Shown piece by piece: positions 50,276 through 60,770 of a stretch of 64,000 nt of DNA. A program made the position numbers and the translations under genes. How positions within the stretch are numbered: position 1 is the stretch's first letter; the number at the start of each line of letters is the position of its first letter. This DNA is from Poa pratensis (Eukaryota > Streptophyta > Magnoliopsida > Poales > Poaceae): positions 16,888,622 to 16,952,621 of the forward strand of contig CAMZMU010000071.1 in assembly GCA_947311845.1 (NCBI GenBank), written 5' to 3'. The notes beneath the pieces were generated by a model. That model did not search any database and was not told where the DNA came from. It saw only the letters and a program-made list of their open reading frames with translations.

Positions 50276-50502
50276 GAATCCCTGGTGTTGCGCCACACTA
50301 CACTCCTTCACCAACACCTTCGAAGCAACCTCGTTTTCCTACTGGTTCGATAAACCTTGGTTTCATACTGAGGGAAAACTTGATGCTGCACTCATCATAC
50401 CTTCCTCTTGGGGTTCCCAACTGACGTGTGACGTTACACGCATCAAGCATAGTTTCTGGCGCTGTTGTCGGGGAGATATTCCTCATCAACTTAGCGCTAG
50501 CA
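50276..50502 (+). repeat. Gypsy A 5' LTR, remaining part
   Basis: Continues the LTR broken at 38513 (GAATCCCTGGTGTTGCGCC) to its end GCGCTAGCA. Confidence 0.88.
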
Positions 50503-50512
50503 ACACGTTTTC

Positions 50513-50530
50513 TGGCGCCGTTGCCGGGGA
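50513..50530 (+). other. Gypsy A primer-binding site, tRNA-Asp type
   Basis: TGGCGCCGTTGCCGGGGA lies ten bases after the LTR. It is complementary to the 3' end expected of plant tRNA-Asp. Confidence 0.82.
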
Positions 50531-50690
50531 AAACCGAATTGCTTCTGCAAGGGGAGTCTCTCACACCCAATCTCTTTACTTTGTTATTTGTCTTGTTTAG
50601 TTTATTTTTATTTAGTCTTGTTTGCTCTCTTCATCAAAAACACAAAAAATTAGTTACTTGTTTAATTCGGTTTGATTTTTGTTTTTCAAA

Positions 50691-50870
50691 ATGAGTACTC
50701 CTGAGAACACTAAGTTGTGTGACTTCACTAGCACAAACAACAATGATTTCATATGCACTCCTATTGCTCCACCTGCTTCTAAAGCAGAATTTTATGAAAT
50801 TAAACCTGCTCTATTAAATCTTGTTATGAAAGAGCAATTTTCTGGTGTTAGTACTGATGATGCTGCTGCC
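50691..50870 (+). pseudogene. Gypsy A gag, first 60 codons only
   Basis: The ATG at 50691 opens a frame beginning MSTPENTKLCDF and including EFYEIKPALLNLV, typical of the Athila-like gag N-terminus. It is cut off after 60 codons by the LTR of element B at 50871. The noncoding leader is 50531-50690. No other gag or pol of element A remains. Confidence 0.8.
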
Positions 50871-52524
50871 TGCTAGCGCTAAGTTGACGAGGGAATATCT
50901 CCCCGGTAACAGCGCCAGAAACTATGCTTGATACGTGTAACATCACACGTCAGTTGGGAACCCCAAGAGGAAGGTATGATGAGTGCAGCAGCAAGTTTTC
51001 CCTCAGTATGAAACCAAGGTTTATCGAACCAGTAGGAAAACGAGGTTGCTTCGAAGGTGTTGGTGAAGGAGTGTAGTGCGGCGCAACACCAGGGATTCCG
51101 GTGCCAACGTGGAACCTGCACAACACAATCAAATTACTTTGCCCCAACTTAACAGTGAGGTTGTCAATCTCACCGGCTTGCTGAAAACAAAGGGTTAAAC
51201 GTATCGTATGGAAGATGATGTTTGTTTGCATAAAACAGTAGAGAACAATGATTGCAGTAGATTGTATTTCAGATGTAAAAGAATGGACCGGGGTCCACAG
51301 TTCACTAGTGGTGTCTCTCCAATAAGATAACTAACATGCTGGGTAAACAAATTACAGCTGGGCAATTGACAATTGATAAGTGCATATAACATGCATGTGC
51401 GAGTTGTGGTGTCTACTATGAGATTCATTTGGGCATTACGACAAAGTACATAGACCGCTATCCAGCATGCATCTATGCCTAAATAGTCCACTTTCCGGTT
51501 AACATCCGTACCCCTTCCAGTATTAAGTTGCAAGCAACAGACAATTGCATTAAGTAATGTGCGTAATGTAAACAATACATTCATCCTTGAATAAAGCATT
51601 GCTGTTTTACCCCTAGTGGCAACAACACATCTACAACCTTAGAACTTGCTGTCACTATCCCAGGTTAAATAGAGGTTGAACCCAACTATCATGCATAAAT
51701 ACCCCCTCTTGGAGTCACAAGTATTCACTTGGCCAAGGCTTCAACAAGTAACGGAGAGCATGCAAGATCACAAATGACATAGACATGATAATATAATATT
51801 CAGCTCCACATAGGTATCAATATAAGTCAGATCCCAGCAAACACAACATGTAGCATTACAATAAGATGATCTTGATCATGATAGGCAGCTCACAAGATCT
51901 AAACATGATGGCACAAGTGGAGAAGACAACCATCTAGCTACTGCTATGGACCCATAGTCCAAGGATGAACTACTCACGCATCACTCCGGAGGCGGGCATG
52001 GCGATGTAGAGCCCTCCGGTGATGATTCCCCTCTCCGGCAGGGTGCCGGGAAGAGCTTCAGAACCCCCCGAGTTAGGGTTGACGACGGCGGCGGCAGCGA
52101 ATATGTTCTGGATGAAAGGCTCGGTGTTTTAGGGTTTTCACGTCTCGGGGAATAAATAGGCGAAGGGGCGATGTCGGCGGACCCCCGAGGGGCCCAAACC
52201 ACCAGGCGGCGCGGTGGGCCCCTGCCGCGCCGGCCTGTGGTTTGGCCACCTCGTGGCTCCCTTCGTCTCTCCTTCGGACTCCGTGTACGTGTTGGAAAAA
52301 TAGGGACTTGGCCTTTTGTTTCGTGCAATTCCGAGAATATTTCCAGAAGTAACTTTCTGAAACCAAAAACAGCAGAAAACAGGGAACTGGCACTGTGGCA
52401 TCTTGTTAATAGGTTAGTCCCAGAAAATGCATAAAAGTGATATGAAGTGTATATAAAACATGTAGCAAATGGTATAATATAAGCATGGAACAGCAGAAAT
52501 TATGGATACGTTGGAGACGTATCA
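50871..52524 (-). repeat. Gypsy B 3' LTR, reversed
   Basis: Reads TGATACGTCTCC from 52524 leftward to GCGCTAGCA at 50871. It is nearly identical to the LTR of element A. Confidence 0.9.
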
Positions 52525-52539
52525 AGCATCCCCAAGCTT
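52525..52539 (-). other. Gypsy B polypurine tract
   Basis: The minus strand reads AAGCTTGGGGATGCT immediately before the LTR start. Confidence 0.8.
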
Positions 52540-54110
52540 AGTTCTACTCGTCCTCGAGTAGGTAAAACGATAACAACAAATAATTTCTGAGGAGACATGC
52601 TTTCACACAATCTTGATCAATATATTGCAAGGCTCATGTCATGAATGAAGTGACTCAAAGCAATAGTCTATAGTTTGCTAACAAATAGATAAAGAGTAAA
52701 CAATGAATCATATAAGCAAAAACTTTTCATGAATAGTACTTTCAAGACAAGCATCAAAAAGTTTTGCATAAGAGGTAACTCATAAAGCAATAGATTCAAA
52801 GTAAAAGGCATTGAAGCAACACAAAGGATGATAAGTTTCAGCAATTGCTTTCAACTTGTAACATGTATATCTCATGGATAGTTGTCAACATAAAGCAATA
52901 TAACAAGTGCAATAAGTAAACATGTAAGAATCAATGCACACAAAGTTGACACTAGTGTTTGCTTCTAAGATAGAAAGGAGTAGGTAAACTGACTCAACAT
53001 AAAGTAAAAGATAGGCCCTTCGCAGAGGGAAGCAGGGATTAAATCATGTGCTAGAGCTTTTTAAGTTTTCGAAAGCATATAGAGAGCACAAAATAAGTAT
53101 TTGAGAGGTGTTTGTTGTTGTCAACGAATGGTAGTGGGCACTCTAACCCCCTTGTCAACCAGACTTTCAAGAGCGGCTCCCATGAAGGACGTTATCTCTA
53201 CCAGCAATGTAGATCATCCCTCTTCTCTTTTGTTTACACATGTATTTTAGTTTCTTTATAGTTGACACTCCTCCCAACCTTTTGCTTACACAAGCCATGG
53301 CTAACCGAATCCTCGGGTGCCTTCCAACATTCACATACAATGGAGGAGTGTCTATTTGCAAATTAAGTTGCTTACTGATAAATCAAGGCAAAACATGTGA
53401 AGAGAATTATTAATGAAAGTTGTAATTAATTGGGGCTGGGCACCCCGTTGCCAGCTCTTTTTGCAAATTATTGGATAAGCGGATGTATATGCCACTAGTC
53501 CATTGGTTGAAAGTCTGTCAGAAGTAAATGACAAGATTGAAAGATAAAACACCACATACTTCCTCATGAGTTATAAAACATTGACACAAATAAGGAGTAA
53601 TAAAGTTTTGAATAGTTTAAAGGTAGCACATGAAGTATTTAGTTGGAATAGCAGGAAATACCACATAGTAGGTAGGTATGGTGGACACAAATGGCATGGG
53701 TTTTGGCTCAAGTTTTGGATGCACGAGAAGCATTTCCTCGCAGTACAAAGTTTAGGCTAGCAAGGTTGTTTGAAGCAAACACAAGTATAAACTGGTATAG
53801 CAAGAATCACATAAAAACATATTGCAAGTATTATAAGACTCTACACTGTCTTCCTTGTTGCTCAAACATTTTACCAGAAAATATCTAGACCTTAGAGAGA
53901 ACAAATATGCATCCCAAGTGTCAACAAGCTCTACGGTAGTTCTCCACTACTAGGCTTTAACTACATGATGCAAGAGCTTAGACATGATCTACTTGAGAGC
54001 TCAAAACAATTGCAAAGTATCCAATCGAAACAAGACAATGATCTACAAGAATGCATATGTCTTTTCCAATACCAACTACTACATGTAGCATTTTCTTTCT
54101 TTCTACAAGG
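52540..54110 (-). other. Gypsy B 3' noncoding internal region
   Basis: No open frame of coding character. This is the long untranslated stretch between pol and the polypurine tract that is usual for this Gypsy lineage. Confidence 0.65.
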
Positions 54111-55092
54111 CTACATGTTGTGTTTGCTGGGATCTGACTTATATTGATACCTATGTGGAGCTGAATATTATATTATCATGTCTATGTCATTTGTGATCTT
54201 GCATGCTCTCCGTTACTTGTTGAAACCTTGGCCAAGTGAATACTTGTGACTCCAAGAGAGGGTATTTATGCATGATAGTTGGGTTCAACCTCTATTTAAT
54301 CTGGGATAGTGACAGCAAGTTCTGAGGTTGTAGATGTGTTGTTGCCACTAGGGGTAAAACAACAATGCTTTATTCAAGGATGAATGTATTGTTTACATTA
54401 CGCACATTACTTAATGCAATTGTCTGTTGCTTGCAACTTAATACTGGAAGGGATACGGATGTTAACCGGAAGGTGGACTATTTAGGCATAGATGCATGCT
54501 GGATAGCGGTCTATGTACTTTGTCGTAATTCCCAAATGAATCTCATAGTAGACACCATAACTCGCACATGCATGTTATATGCACTTATCAATTGTCAATT
54601 GCCCAGCTATAATTTGTTTACCCAGTATGTTAGTTATCTTATTGGAGAGACACCACTAGTGCACTGTGGACCCCGGTCCATTCTTTTACATCTGAAATAC
54701 AATCTACTGTAATCATTGTTCTCTACTATTTATGCAAACAAACATCATCTTCCATACGATACGTTTAACACTTTGTTTTCAGCAAGCCGGTGAGATGGAC
54801 AACCTCACTGTTAAGTTGGGGCAAAGTAATTGGATTGTGTTGTGCAGGTTCCACGTTGGCACCGGAATCCCTGGTGTTGCGCCGCACTACACTCCTTCAC
54901 CAACACCTTCGAAGCAACCTCGTTTTCCTACTGGTTCGATAAACCTTGGATTCATACTGAGGGAAAACTTGCTGCTGCACTCATCATACCTTCCTCTTGG
55001 GGTTCCCAACTGACGTGTGACGTTACACGCATCAAGCATAGTTTCTGGCGCTGTTGCCGGGGAGATATTCCCTCGTCAACTTAGCGCTAGCA
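54111..55092 (+). repeat. Gypsy A 3' LTR, 5'-truncated
   Basis: Matches LTR positions from about 671 to the end (compare CTACATGTTGTGTTTGCTGG at 37761). It ends GCGCTAGCA before TSD GGGAG. Confidence 0.9.
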
Positions 55093-55097
55093 GGGAG

Positions 55098-56095
55098 CCG
55101 CGGCACAATCTGGACGACCAAGGAAGACGAGTGCATGGTCGAATCATGGAAGGCCATTACTACCGGCGAGATCACCGGCACAAACCAGTCGAGCACTGCC
55201 TACTGGTCCCTGATCAAGGACGAGTTCGACGAGCGCCGGTTCACCAAGGACTTCTACAAGGTGAGCATGGTGCGCGGCCAAGGCGCCATCGAGCATAGGT
55301 GGCGCATCGTCCAACGCCTCGTCAACAAGTTCCACGGCTGCCACGAGAACATCGTCGACCGGAAGGAGAGCGGGAAGGGCCCGGCGGATCAGGTGATCGC
55401 CGGCTTGCGATCCCCATGTTGTTTTGTTGCTTAAGTACAATTGTGATCGTCGTCGGCTTGCTTTGTCAGGTCATCGACGCCCTTGTGTTGTACAAATCCA
55501 TCAACAAGGAGAAAGACTTCAAATTAATGCATTGCTATAAGCTTCTCCAAAGTTGTGAGAAATGGAAGGCACACCGGCGAACTTTGAACAAGAACGGCCG
55601 CGCCGAGCTCAACGCCGATCCCCAAAACTCGGAGGGGCGGCCAAGTGGGAACAAGAAGGCGAAAGCGGCCTTGGCAGCGGCGGCAAAGACGGACAGAGTG
55701 CAGTCGTCCATCGACAAGGTCCTCGCCGATGTTTGCTCCAACTCGAGCTTGAGGCGCGAGGAGAACAACGCAAGGTGGGCGACCTTGATGCTGAAGGCCG
55801 ACGTCAAGATCAACCTCGAGCAGAAGAAAGCCGCCGTCAAGAAGAGGAGTCAGGACTTCATGATCTTGACGGCCGACGTCTCCAACTTGGACCCACTGGC
55901 GAGGGCGGCGCACAACATGTATCGCGCCGTGATCCTGCAAGAGCTTGGGCTCGTTCCGCCCGAGAACGGCGCGAGAACGGCGGCAACCATGGCGTGGATG
56001 GCCAGGTCGACGATGACCCCAACATGATCGCCGATGACCCCGACATGACTCAGCCCAGCTATGGCTACGTGCCCCAGCCCGGTGACAACATCTAG
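55098..56095 (+). pseudogene. Harbinger ORF1 (Myb/SANT-like), 3' half
   Basis: Resumes in phase after the Gypsy insertion with GTIWTTKEDECMVESW, the Trp-rich Myb/SANT-like DNA-binding domain, continuing to GAIEHRWRIVQRLVNKFHG. A GT-AG intron lies at 55393-55469. The next exon starts VIDALVLYKS and includes the Lys/Ala-rich helical region and FMILTADVSNLDPLARA, as in NAM-like C-terminal domains of Harbinger ORF1 proteins. A frame break near 55970, at a short GAGAACGGC repeat, makes the open frame stop at 56027. The alternative frame continues to a stop at 56095 (PSYGYVPQPGDNI). With the two breaks upstream, the gene is dead. Confidence 0.82.
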
Positions 56096-56569
56096 ATCAG
56101 CGACGACGACGGCGGTGGCGACAAGCAGACGCCGGGCTGCCCGGCGTATTTTGGCGGCATATTTTGGCGTAGTGTATTTGGGCGGCACATTCGAATTTGC
56201 AAATTTGGGCACCGCGAGTGGGGAGCGAGGGCGCCCAAATGCGCCAAGTAGTCCGGACGGCGCCCAAACGGCCTGTCCGGAAGGCGTTTGGGCGGCTGTT
56301 TGGGCGCCGCGAGTGGAGATGCTCTAACTCTGCTTACAGAGCAGCCTGACGCTGCAGACTGAATCCCCAGCAAGCGATCGGACGGTAGTGGATGGGGTGG
56401 TATAGCCAACGGGCGACCAAAAATCCGCACTCATATTTTAAAGAGTGGTTAATCCCTTTTGGATGGCCTCGGTTATTTTTTTAGTTATACCAATACTTGG
56501 GTATCTTCTTCCCGTTATGAATCTCTTTGCATGGGCACTTGGTTAACAGTGCCTATGTGTACTTAGAGG

Positions 56570-57795
56570 CATGGGCGGACGCAGCGTCCCGGCAGCCCGG
56601 GCGCTTGCTCGGGCTTCGTCCATGTTCGCTTCGTAGGATAGAGCATATTTAACGACGAAATCAAATCTAAACAGGGGCAAAACTGTTAGCTTGTAAGGTA
56701 AAACGAAAATGTTTAGCTTCGTGGACCTTGCAGCCATGGGCTATTCGCTAGGGAAAGGAAAGAGAGGCCACGAGGTGTCACTGGTCCTGCTCGATCGATC
56801 CTGTGACAGGATCGAGTCCTCGTTCGATCGTTCCGTTCACTCATCCAGTCGTTCCTTCCCCGTTCCCCAACTCCTGAAACCCTTGCCCTGTTGCCCGTCC
56901 GGCTGGCGGCCGCCGTGATTTCCCCAACCTGTGGAGAAGGATTTGATCTCATTTGTTCAAGCTGGAGAACGATTCGAGAGGTGTGTGCTCTTCCGTGCGG
57001 TAGCTGTGGCTGATCAGCATCATGCTATGGAACTACTCTAGCTATTGCAGATTTCTGTTGATTTCATTTGATTAATCTAGCATCGTGCGGTAGCTGTGGC
57101 TGGTCAGCATCATTTGTGCAGGTGTCTGCTCCAGAGCGATTTTGTATGAATTTGCACACTGTGTGAAAGTATTTGTACCACAACACCACACATTGCAAGT
57201 TTTTGTATGAACACACAAGTTCTTGTATGTCTAGTGCAACAATTACCCCTATTTAGTCAACTTGATAGTGGTGTTATTGTTCAACGGTTTCAAGACATGA
57301 GGAATAGGAGGAAACATTTACCTCGTAAGTCTAGGGCTAATTAGCACATCATTGGTACTATCTCGGTAATTTTCTTTGCCTCGTGAATCTTGATAAATAT
57401 ACTTTGAAGTCACAGTTATATGATTTACTAATCCTTCTTGCTTTTTATCTTGTGGAGTCTCTTTGTGGGTGTATTTGGACATTTCAACTTTGGTCGTCAA
57501 TCGTGGAAGTTTCATGTATTTTGGGAGTTTTTGCTAAGCTATCGTATCTAATATATTAGCGTATGAACATTTGAATGTTATTTGAACTTGTGAACAATCA
57601 AATGTACTATGAGTTGTGAACATTTCAATGTGTTGTGAACTTGTAATGTTTAGGGTTTAGAATTATCCGTGTTTCTACAATAGAATTATCGTGAAAAATT
57701 ATTTGTTCCATGTCATTCTTATATTCGTCTAGGAAAAAAAAATTAGTTGGCATGCGGCGCGCCCAGGCTTCAAAAAATTCCTGGATCCGCCACTG
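56570..57795. mobile_element. non-autonomous hAT element, TSD CTTAGAGG
   Basis: Inverted ends CATGGGCGGACGCAG (left) and CTGGATCCGCCACTG (right) are flanked by the perfect 8-bp duplication CTTAGAGG (56562-56569 and 57796-57803). An 8-bp TSD with short TIRs is the hAT signature. The interior of 1.2 kb has no transposase. It contains a direct repeat of GTGCGGTAGCTGTGGCTG (about 56996 and 57086). Confidence 0.88.
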
Positions 57796-57803
57796 CTTAG
57801 AGG

Positions 57804-59300
57804 AAGAAAATCTCTAGCGTGGACATGCAGATAATGCAAACGACATATTCAAGGGCTAAAAAGGAAGTGTGAAAAATTAATTTTTACCAACTTCATCATA
57901 GTAAATTAGTATATTATGAAGCTACATTCAAGATAAATCTATTGATATTTTTGGTGTTGTAAATATTAATATTTTCGTATAAAGTAAGTCAAACTTAAGA
58001 AAGTTTGATTTACCAAAAAACCTAGAAGTAAAATTATTTGTGGATGGAGGAAGTGCAATGCCAACCCAGAATAAGATTTCCCTTAAGCACAGCATGCAAC
58101 TCCCATAAGCACACAACATTTTCAAATTTATCTTTCCCGGTGCCCTTCTCATCTCTTCCCTAGAGGAAATTGGACCTAAATGTGTTTTTGTTAAACAAAA
58201 TTACAACCTAGTTTCTTTTGCACATAACACCAACAACTGGGATAATTACATATAACATATCCATACCATCATGAAATGGGCCCTAGTTATTAATTATCTA
58301 TTAAAATATAAAGATTGAGTTTGTGTTTTGTGTAAGTAATTACCCCAACTGGTCGTGTCACGTGCAAAACAAAATATATAGGTTGTGGTTTTGTGCAACA
58401 AAATCTCCAATAACTAGTATCATGTGCAATTTTCTTTCTTCCACGCGATGTGAAATTCGCCTGCGCCGGATTTTTCCAAGGCTACCGCTCTTCCTACAAG
58501 TACTCCTCTCAATCGGCCTGCTCTCTCTCCAAACGTACAGTTTGAGGTATGCGTCCGCAAATCGGTAGGAGGAGACAGTGTCGCCGCTGCCTCACCAGGC
58601 CCCGTGTGACAACTTGCTCCGCCCTAACTCGCCACCGCCTCCATATATTCGGTAAGCAAGACAGCTACAGTGTCAACCACAAGGACATCGTCGAGATCCA
58701 TAAACCGGCACACTCCATATCGAGTCAGCGGGTCTTAAGCGCATTGGTCGCTGCAATTCAAATTCACATGGCAGAAGCCAGAAGGGGTGAGAAAAACAAG
58801 TAAATCAGGACTATGAGCTAACAGGGATGAGCGTGGCAAGTGAAGATCGTCTCAATTTCGATCGTTTCATGCTCGTACTTTTTCTGGAAACGCTTACCTA
58901 CGAGCGTGTGAATCGTCGCAAGATGTGCACGCGCCTCCGCGTTGACTTCTTTCTCGCCACAACGCGCACATCTTTCTCTTCCTTCCTCGCTCACGACATG
59001 CACGACCGAGCCGGAGCCGACCTAGCGTGAGGCAGAAACTTAACTTGGGGGGTGCGGGCGTTGATGGAGAAGGGGGATTTAGAGGGGATTGCCGGGGCGG
59101 GGGTGGAGGCGGAACGGCGGACCGGCGGAGGAGGAGCTCGGCGCAAAGCGGGGCGGTGAGGCGTCGCGGTGCCGCGCCGGCCGCGGGCGGGGTGGACGAC
59201 GGTTCGACTGGCGGTGGCTGTGGATCGTCTTCCTCTCCGGCGGCGGAATCTAGGGAAGGTCCATGAGAGCGCTCGCACGTGCGAAAACTAGAATCCCCCT
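57804..59300. other. intergenic DNA upstream of the copper transporter; possible MITE remnant at 57890-58062
   Basis: 57890-58062 contains AAGTCAAACTTAAGAAAGTT and TTATTTGTGGATGGAGGAAG, wording common in grass Mariner/Stowaway-type MITEs, but clean ends are absent. From 58400 to 59280 the sequence becomes GC-richer with short open frames, none with a recognisable domain. Confidence 0.4.
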
Positions 59301-59318
59301 ATTTTTTCACATAAGAGG

Positions 59319-59472
59319 TATAAAAGCGCCAGAGCGGCGTGCGTCTCCTTGCGGCACGGCGTGCGGTACACAGATCGCTCACTTGCGCCCCCGCAGTGTA
59401 GCGCTGTACTTCGGTTCGGCTCCCGGTGTCGTACGTGCGTACTGCACAGTGCACACCACACGCGCATAAATA
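59319..59472 (+). promoter_or_regulatory. promoter-proximal region of the COPT gene with four GTAC cores
   Basis: Two TATA-like sites: TATAAAAG (59319-59326) and CATAAATA (59465-59472). Between them are four GTAC tetramers (59366, 59406, 59431, 59439). GTAC is the core of the copper-response element bound by SPL7-type factors in plants. If the 59465 box is used, the GTAC sites lie upstream of it and the 5' UTR is short. Which start is used cannot be decided from sequence. Confidence 0.5.
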
Positions 59473-59534
59473 CGCCCATCCGCGACACGCCCAGATGCAA
59501 CTATCAAAACCCCCACACGAATCAGCCGCTAGCG

Positions 59535-59981
59535 ATGGACATGGGAGGCATGGCCGCGCCTCCGGGGGCCGCGGCGGCGCACGGTGGCAGGCGGATGCAC
59601 TACATGCACATGACCTTCTACTGGGGCACTCAGTCGGAGATCCTCTTCCACGGGTGGCCCGGCGCGCGCGGCGGCATGTACGCGCTCGCCCTCGCCGCCG
59701 TCTTCGCCCTGGCCGTGCTCATCGAGCTCCTCGGCTCCTTCCGCGGGATCAACTCCTCGCGCGGCCGGCGCGCCTCGGCCGGGGCGGCGGTGCACGTGGT
59801 GCGCGTCGGGGCGGCCTACGTGCTCATGCTCGCGCTCATGTCGTTCAATGTCGGCGTCCTCCTCGCGGCCGTCGCGGGCCACGCGGCGGGGTTCCTGCTC
59901 TTCAGGGCCGGCCTCTGCGGCGGGCGGGAGCAGGTGAGGGACGGAGACAAGGAATACCTCGCGCCGGCGGCGGGCTGCTAG
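59535..59981 (+). CDS. COPT/Ctr-family copper transporter
   Basis: A 148-residue Cu(I) importer that, by family knowledge, forms a trimeric pore in the plasma or internal membrane. A Met-rich N-terminus (MDMGGM; MHYMHMTFYWG at 21-31) precedes three predicted membrane spans at about 47-67, 85-107 and 107-125. The diagnostic MxxxM of span 2 is M98-M102 (MLALM), and the GxxxG of span 3 is G115-G119 (GHAAG). The very short loop between spans 2 and 3 is typical. The C-terminal Cys motif is reduced to a final Cys. It is a single exon, as usual for grass COPT genes. The frame is open upstream to 59349, but MDMGGM at 59535 with context GCGATGG is the family-type start. Stop TAG at 59979-59981. GC is very high, as in many grass genes. 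Which COPT paralogue it is was not determined. Confidence 0.92.
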   Translation: MDMGGMAAPPGAAAAHGGRRMHYMHMTFYWGTQSEILFHGWPGARGGMYALALAAVFALAVLIELLGSFRGINSSRGRRASAGAAVHVVRVGAAYVLMLALMSFNVGVLLAAVAGHAAGFLLFRAGLCGGREQVRDGDKEYLAPAAGC

Positions 59982-60210
59982 GTCTTCATCTGTCTTTGCC
60001 AGTAGGGTTTGGAAATGTTGTTGGTGTGATCCGGTTAATCTGCATGTGGTTTCATTGGCACGGTGCATGGCTGCATGCAAATTTCGTGATGGATATATCC
60101 ATTTGTTAGGTGTAGCGCTGCTCATTTTGGGTTGCGTCATGATCCGGCAATTAATTGATGGTGTGCTGTCAGAGTGTCAGTATGTGATGCACTATATATC
60201 TCATTTAGAA

Positions 60211-60667
60211 AATGAATATATACGGCGTAGCTGCACCCAAATAATTTCTTAATGTGAAGGAAAAATAAAGTACCGGCTTTTTTCGAGAGAAAAATGAAGT
60301 TACCGGCTTCATGCCTGACATATCCTTTGTCGATCGCGTCTCTGTATCACTTTATTACTATACCCAAATGGAACGTGTAGCAGAGAAATCATCGCTTTAA
60401 TTTGTCTCGTGGTGGCTCGTTTATTTGTTCATGACTGGTTGATGTGTTTATGATTTATTGATGTGTTATTTGAGCGGCAAATGAATATATACGGCATAGA
60501 TGTGCACCTAAATAATTTCTTGTAGTTAAACAAAAATAAAGGACGAGCTCATGCTTGATTTTTTCTTACTCGATCGCTTTTCAGTGTTCCTGCTCTACCG
60601 ATTTTCTTCCATCTATAATGCTCGCGCTACCCAAATGGAGCGCGTGATAGCAGAGGGATTTCACATT
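60211..60667. repeat. diverged tandem duplication downstream of the COPT gene
   Basis: The block from AATGAATATATACGGC (60211) to TACCCAAATGGAACGTG (60361) and CAGAGA recurs from 60479 to about 60660, an offset of about 268 bp. Both copies contain an AATAAA-like signal (60265 and 60534), so either could serve as the COPT polyadenylation region. Confidence 0.75.
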
Positions 60668-60770
60668 TCCGCTATGAACCGTCCTCATTTGCGGATGGTA
60701 TTTCCTTACTACGCAAACCAAACAAAATATTCTAAATATAACCAGACCAATAAGTTGGTAGTACTTCTAT

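Larger units (their letters stand above)
50871..54110 (-). mobile_element. Gypsy element B, same family as A, reversed and truncated
   Basis: A full 3' LTR in reverse (50871-52524, 1,654 bp) is followed by the polypurine tract and about 1.57 kb of the noncoding 3' part of the internal region, also reversed. The rest of its interior and its 5' LTR are gone. The sequence switches abruptly at 54110/54111 to forward LTR sequence of element A. The simplest history is insertion of B into the gag of A, then a deletion from inside B to inside the 3' LTR of A. B's left target site would be CTGCC (50866-50870); the right copy is deleted. Confidence 0.82.
37091..55092 (+). mobile_element. Gypsy element A (Athila-like), TSD GGGAG, itself carrying two nested insertions
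   Basis: The element begins TGATACGTCTCC and ends GCGCTAGCA, with perfect TSD GGGAG at 37086-37090 and 55093-55097. The 5' LTR (about 1,650 bp) is 37091-38513 plus 50276-50502, interrupted by the Copia element. A tRNA-Asp-type primer-binding site and the first 60 codons of gag follow. Then comes reversed element B (50871-54110), and finally a 3' LTR lacking its first 670 bp (54111-55092). All of pol is missing. The LTR length, the PBS and the gag wording (EFYEIKPALLNLV) fit the Athila lineage of grass Gypsy elements; the family assignment is inference. Confidence 0.85.
35870..56324 (+). mobile_element. PIF/Harbinger-like DNA transposon carrying ORF1 only, split by an 18-kb nested insertion
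   Basis: The left end CAGCATCTCCACTCGCGACG and right end CGCCGCGAGTGGAGATGCTC are inverted repeats. They are flanked by CAA (35867-35869) and TAA (56325-56327), a 3-bp TSD with one change. Subtracting the nested Gypsy element leaves about 2.45 kb, made of 35870-37090 plus 55098-56324. It holds the Myb/SANT-like ORF1 of this superfamily but no DDE transposase, so it was non-autonomous or lost ORF2. Short inverted sub-repeats such as GCGCCCAAACG appear near both ends. Confidence 0.8.

Noticed and set aside
37091..55092. Reading the forward and reversed Gypsy LTRs as one giant inverted-repeat transposon
   Set aside because: TSD GGGAG, PBS, gag start and polypurine tract place the parts in two LTR elements of one family, one reversed and partly deleted.
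59027..59278. Gly/Arg-rich frames just upstream of the COPT gene
   Set aside because: Low-complexity GC-rich sequence open in both directions; more likely promoter-distal DNA or a gene relic than a protein.
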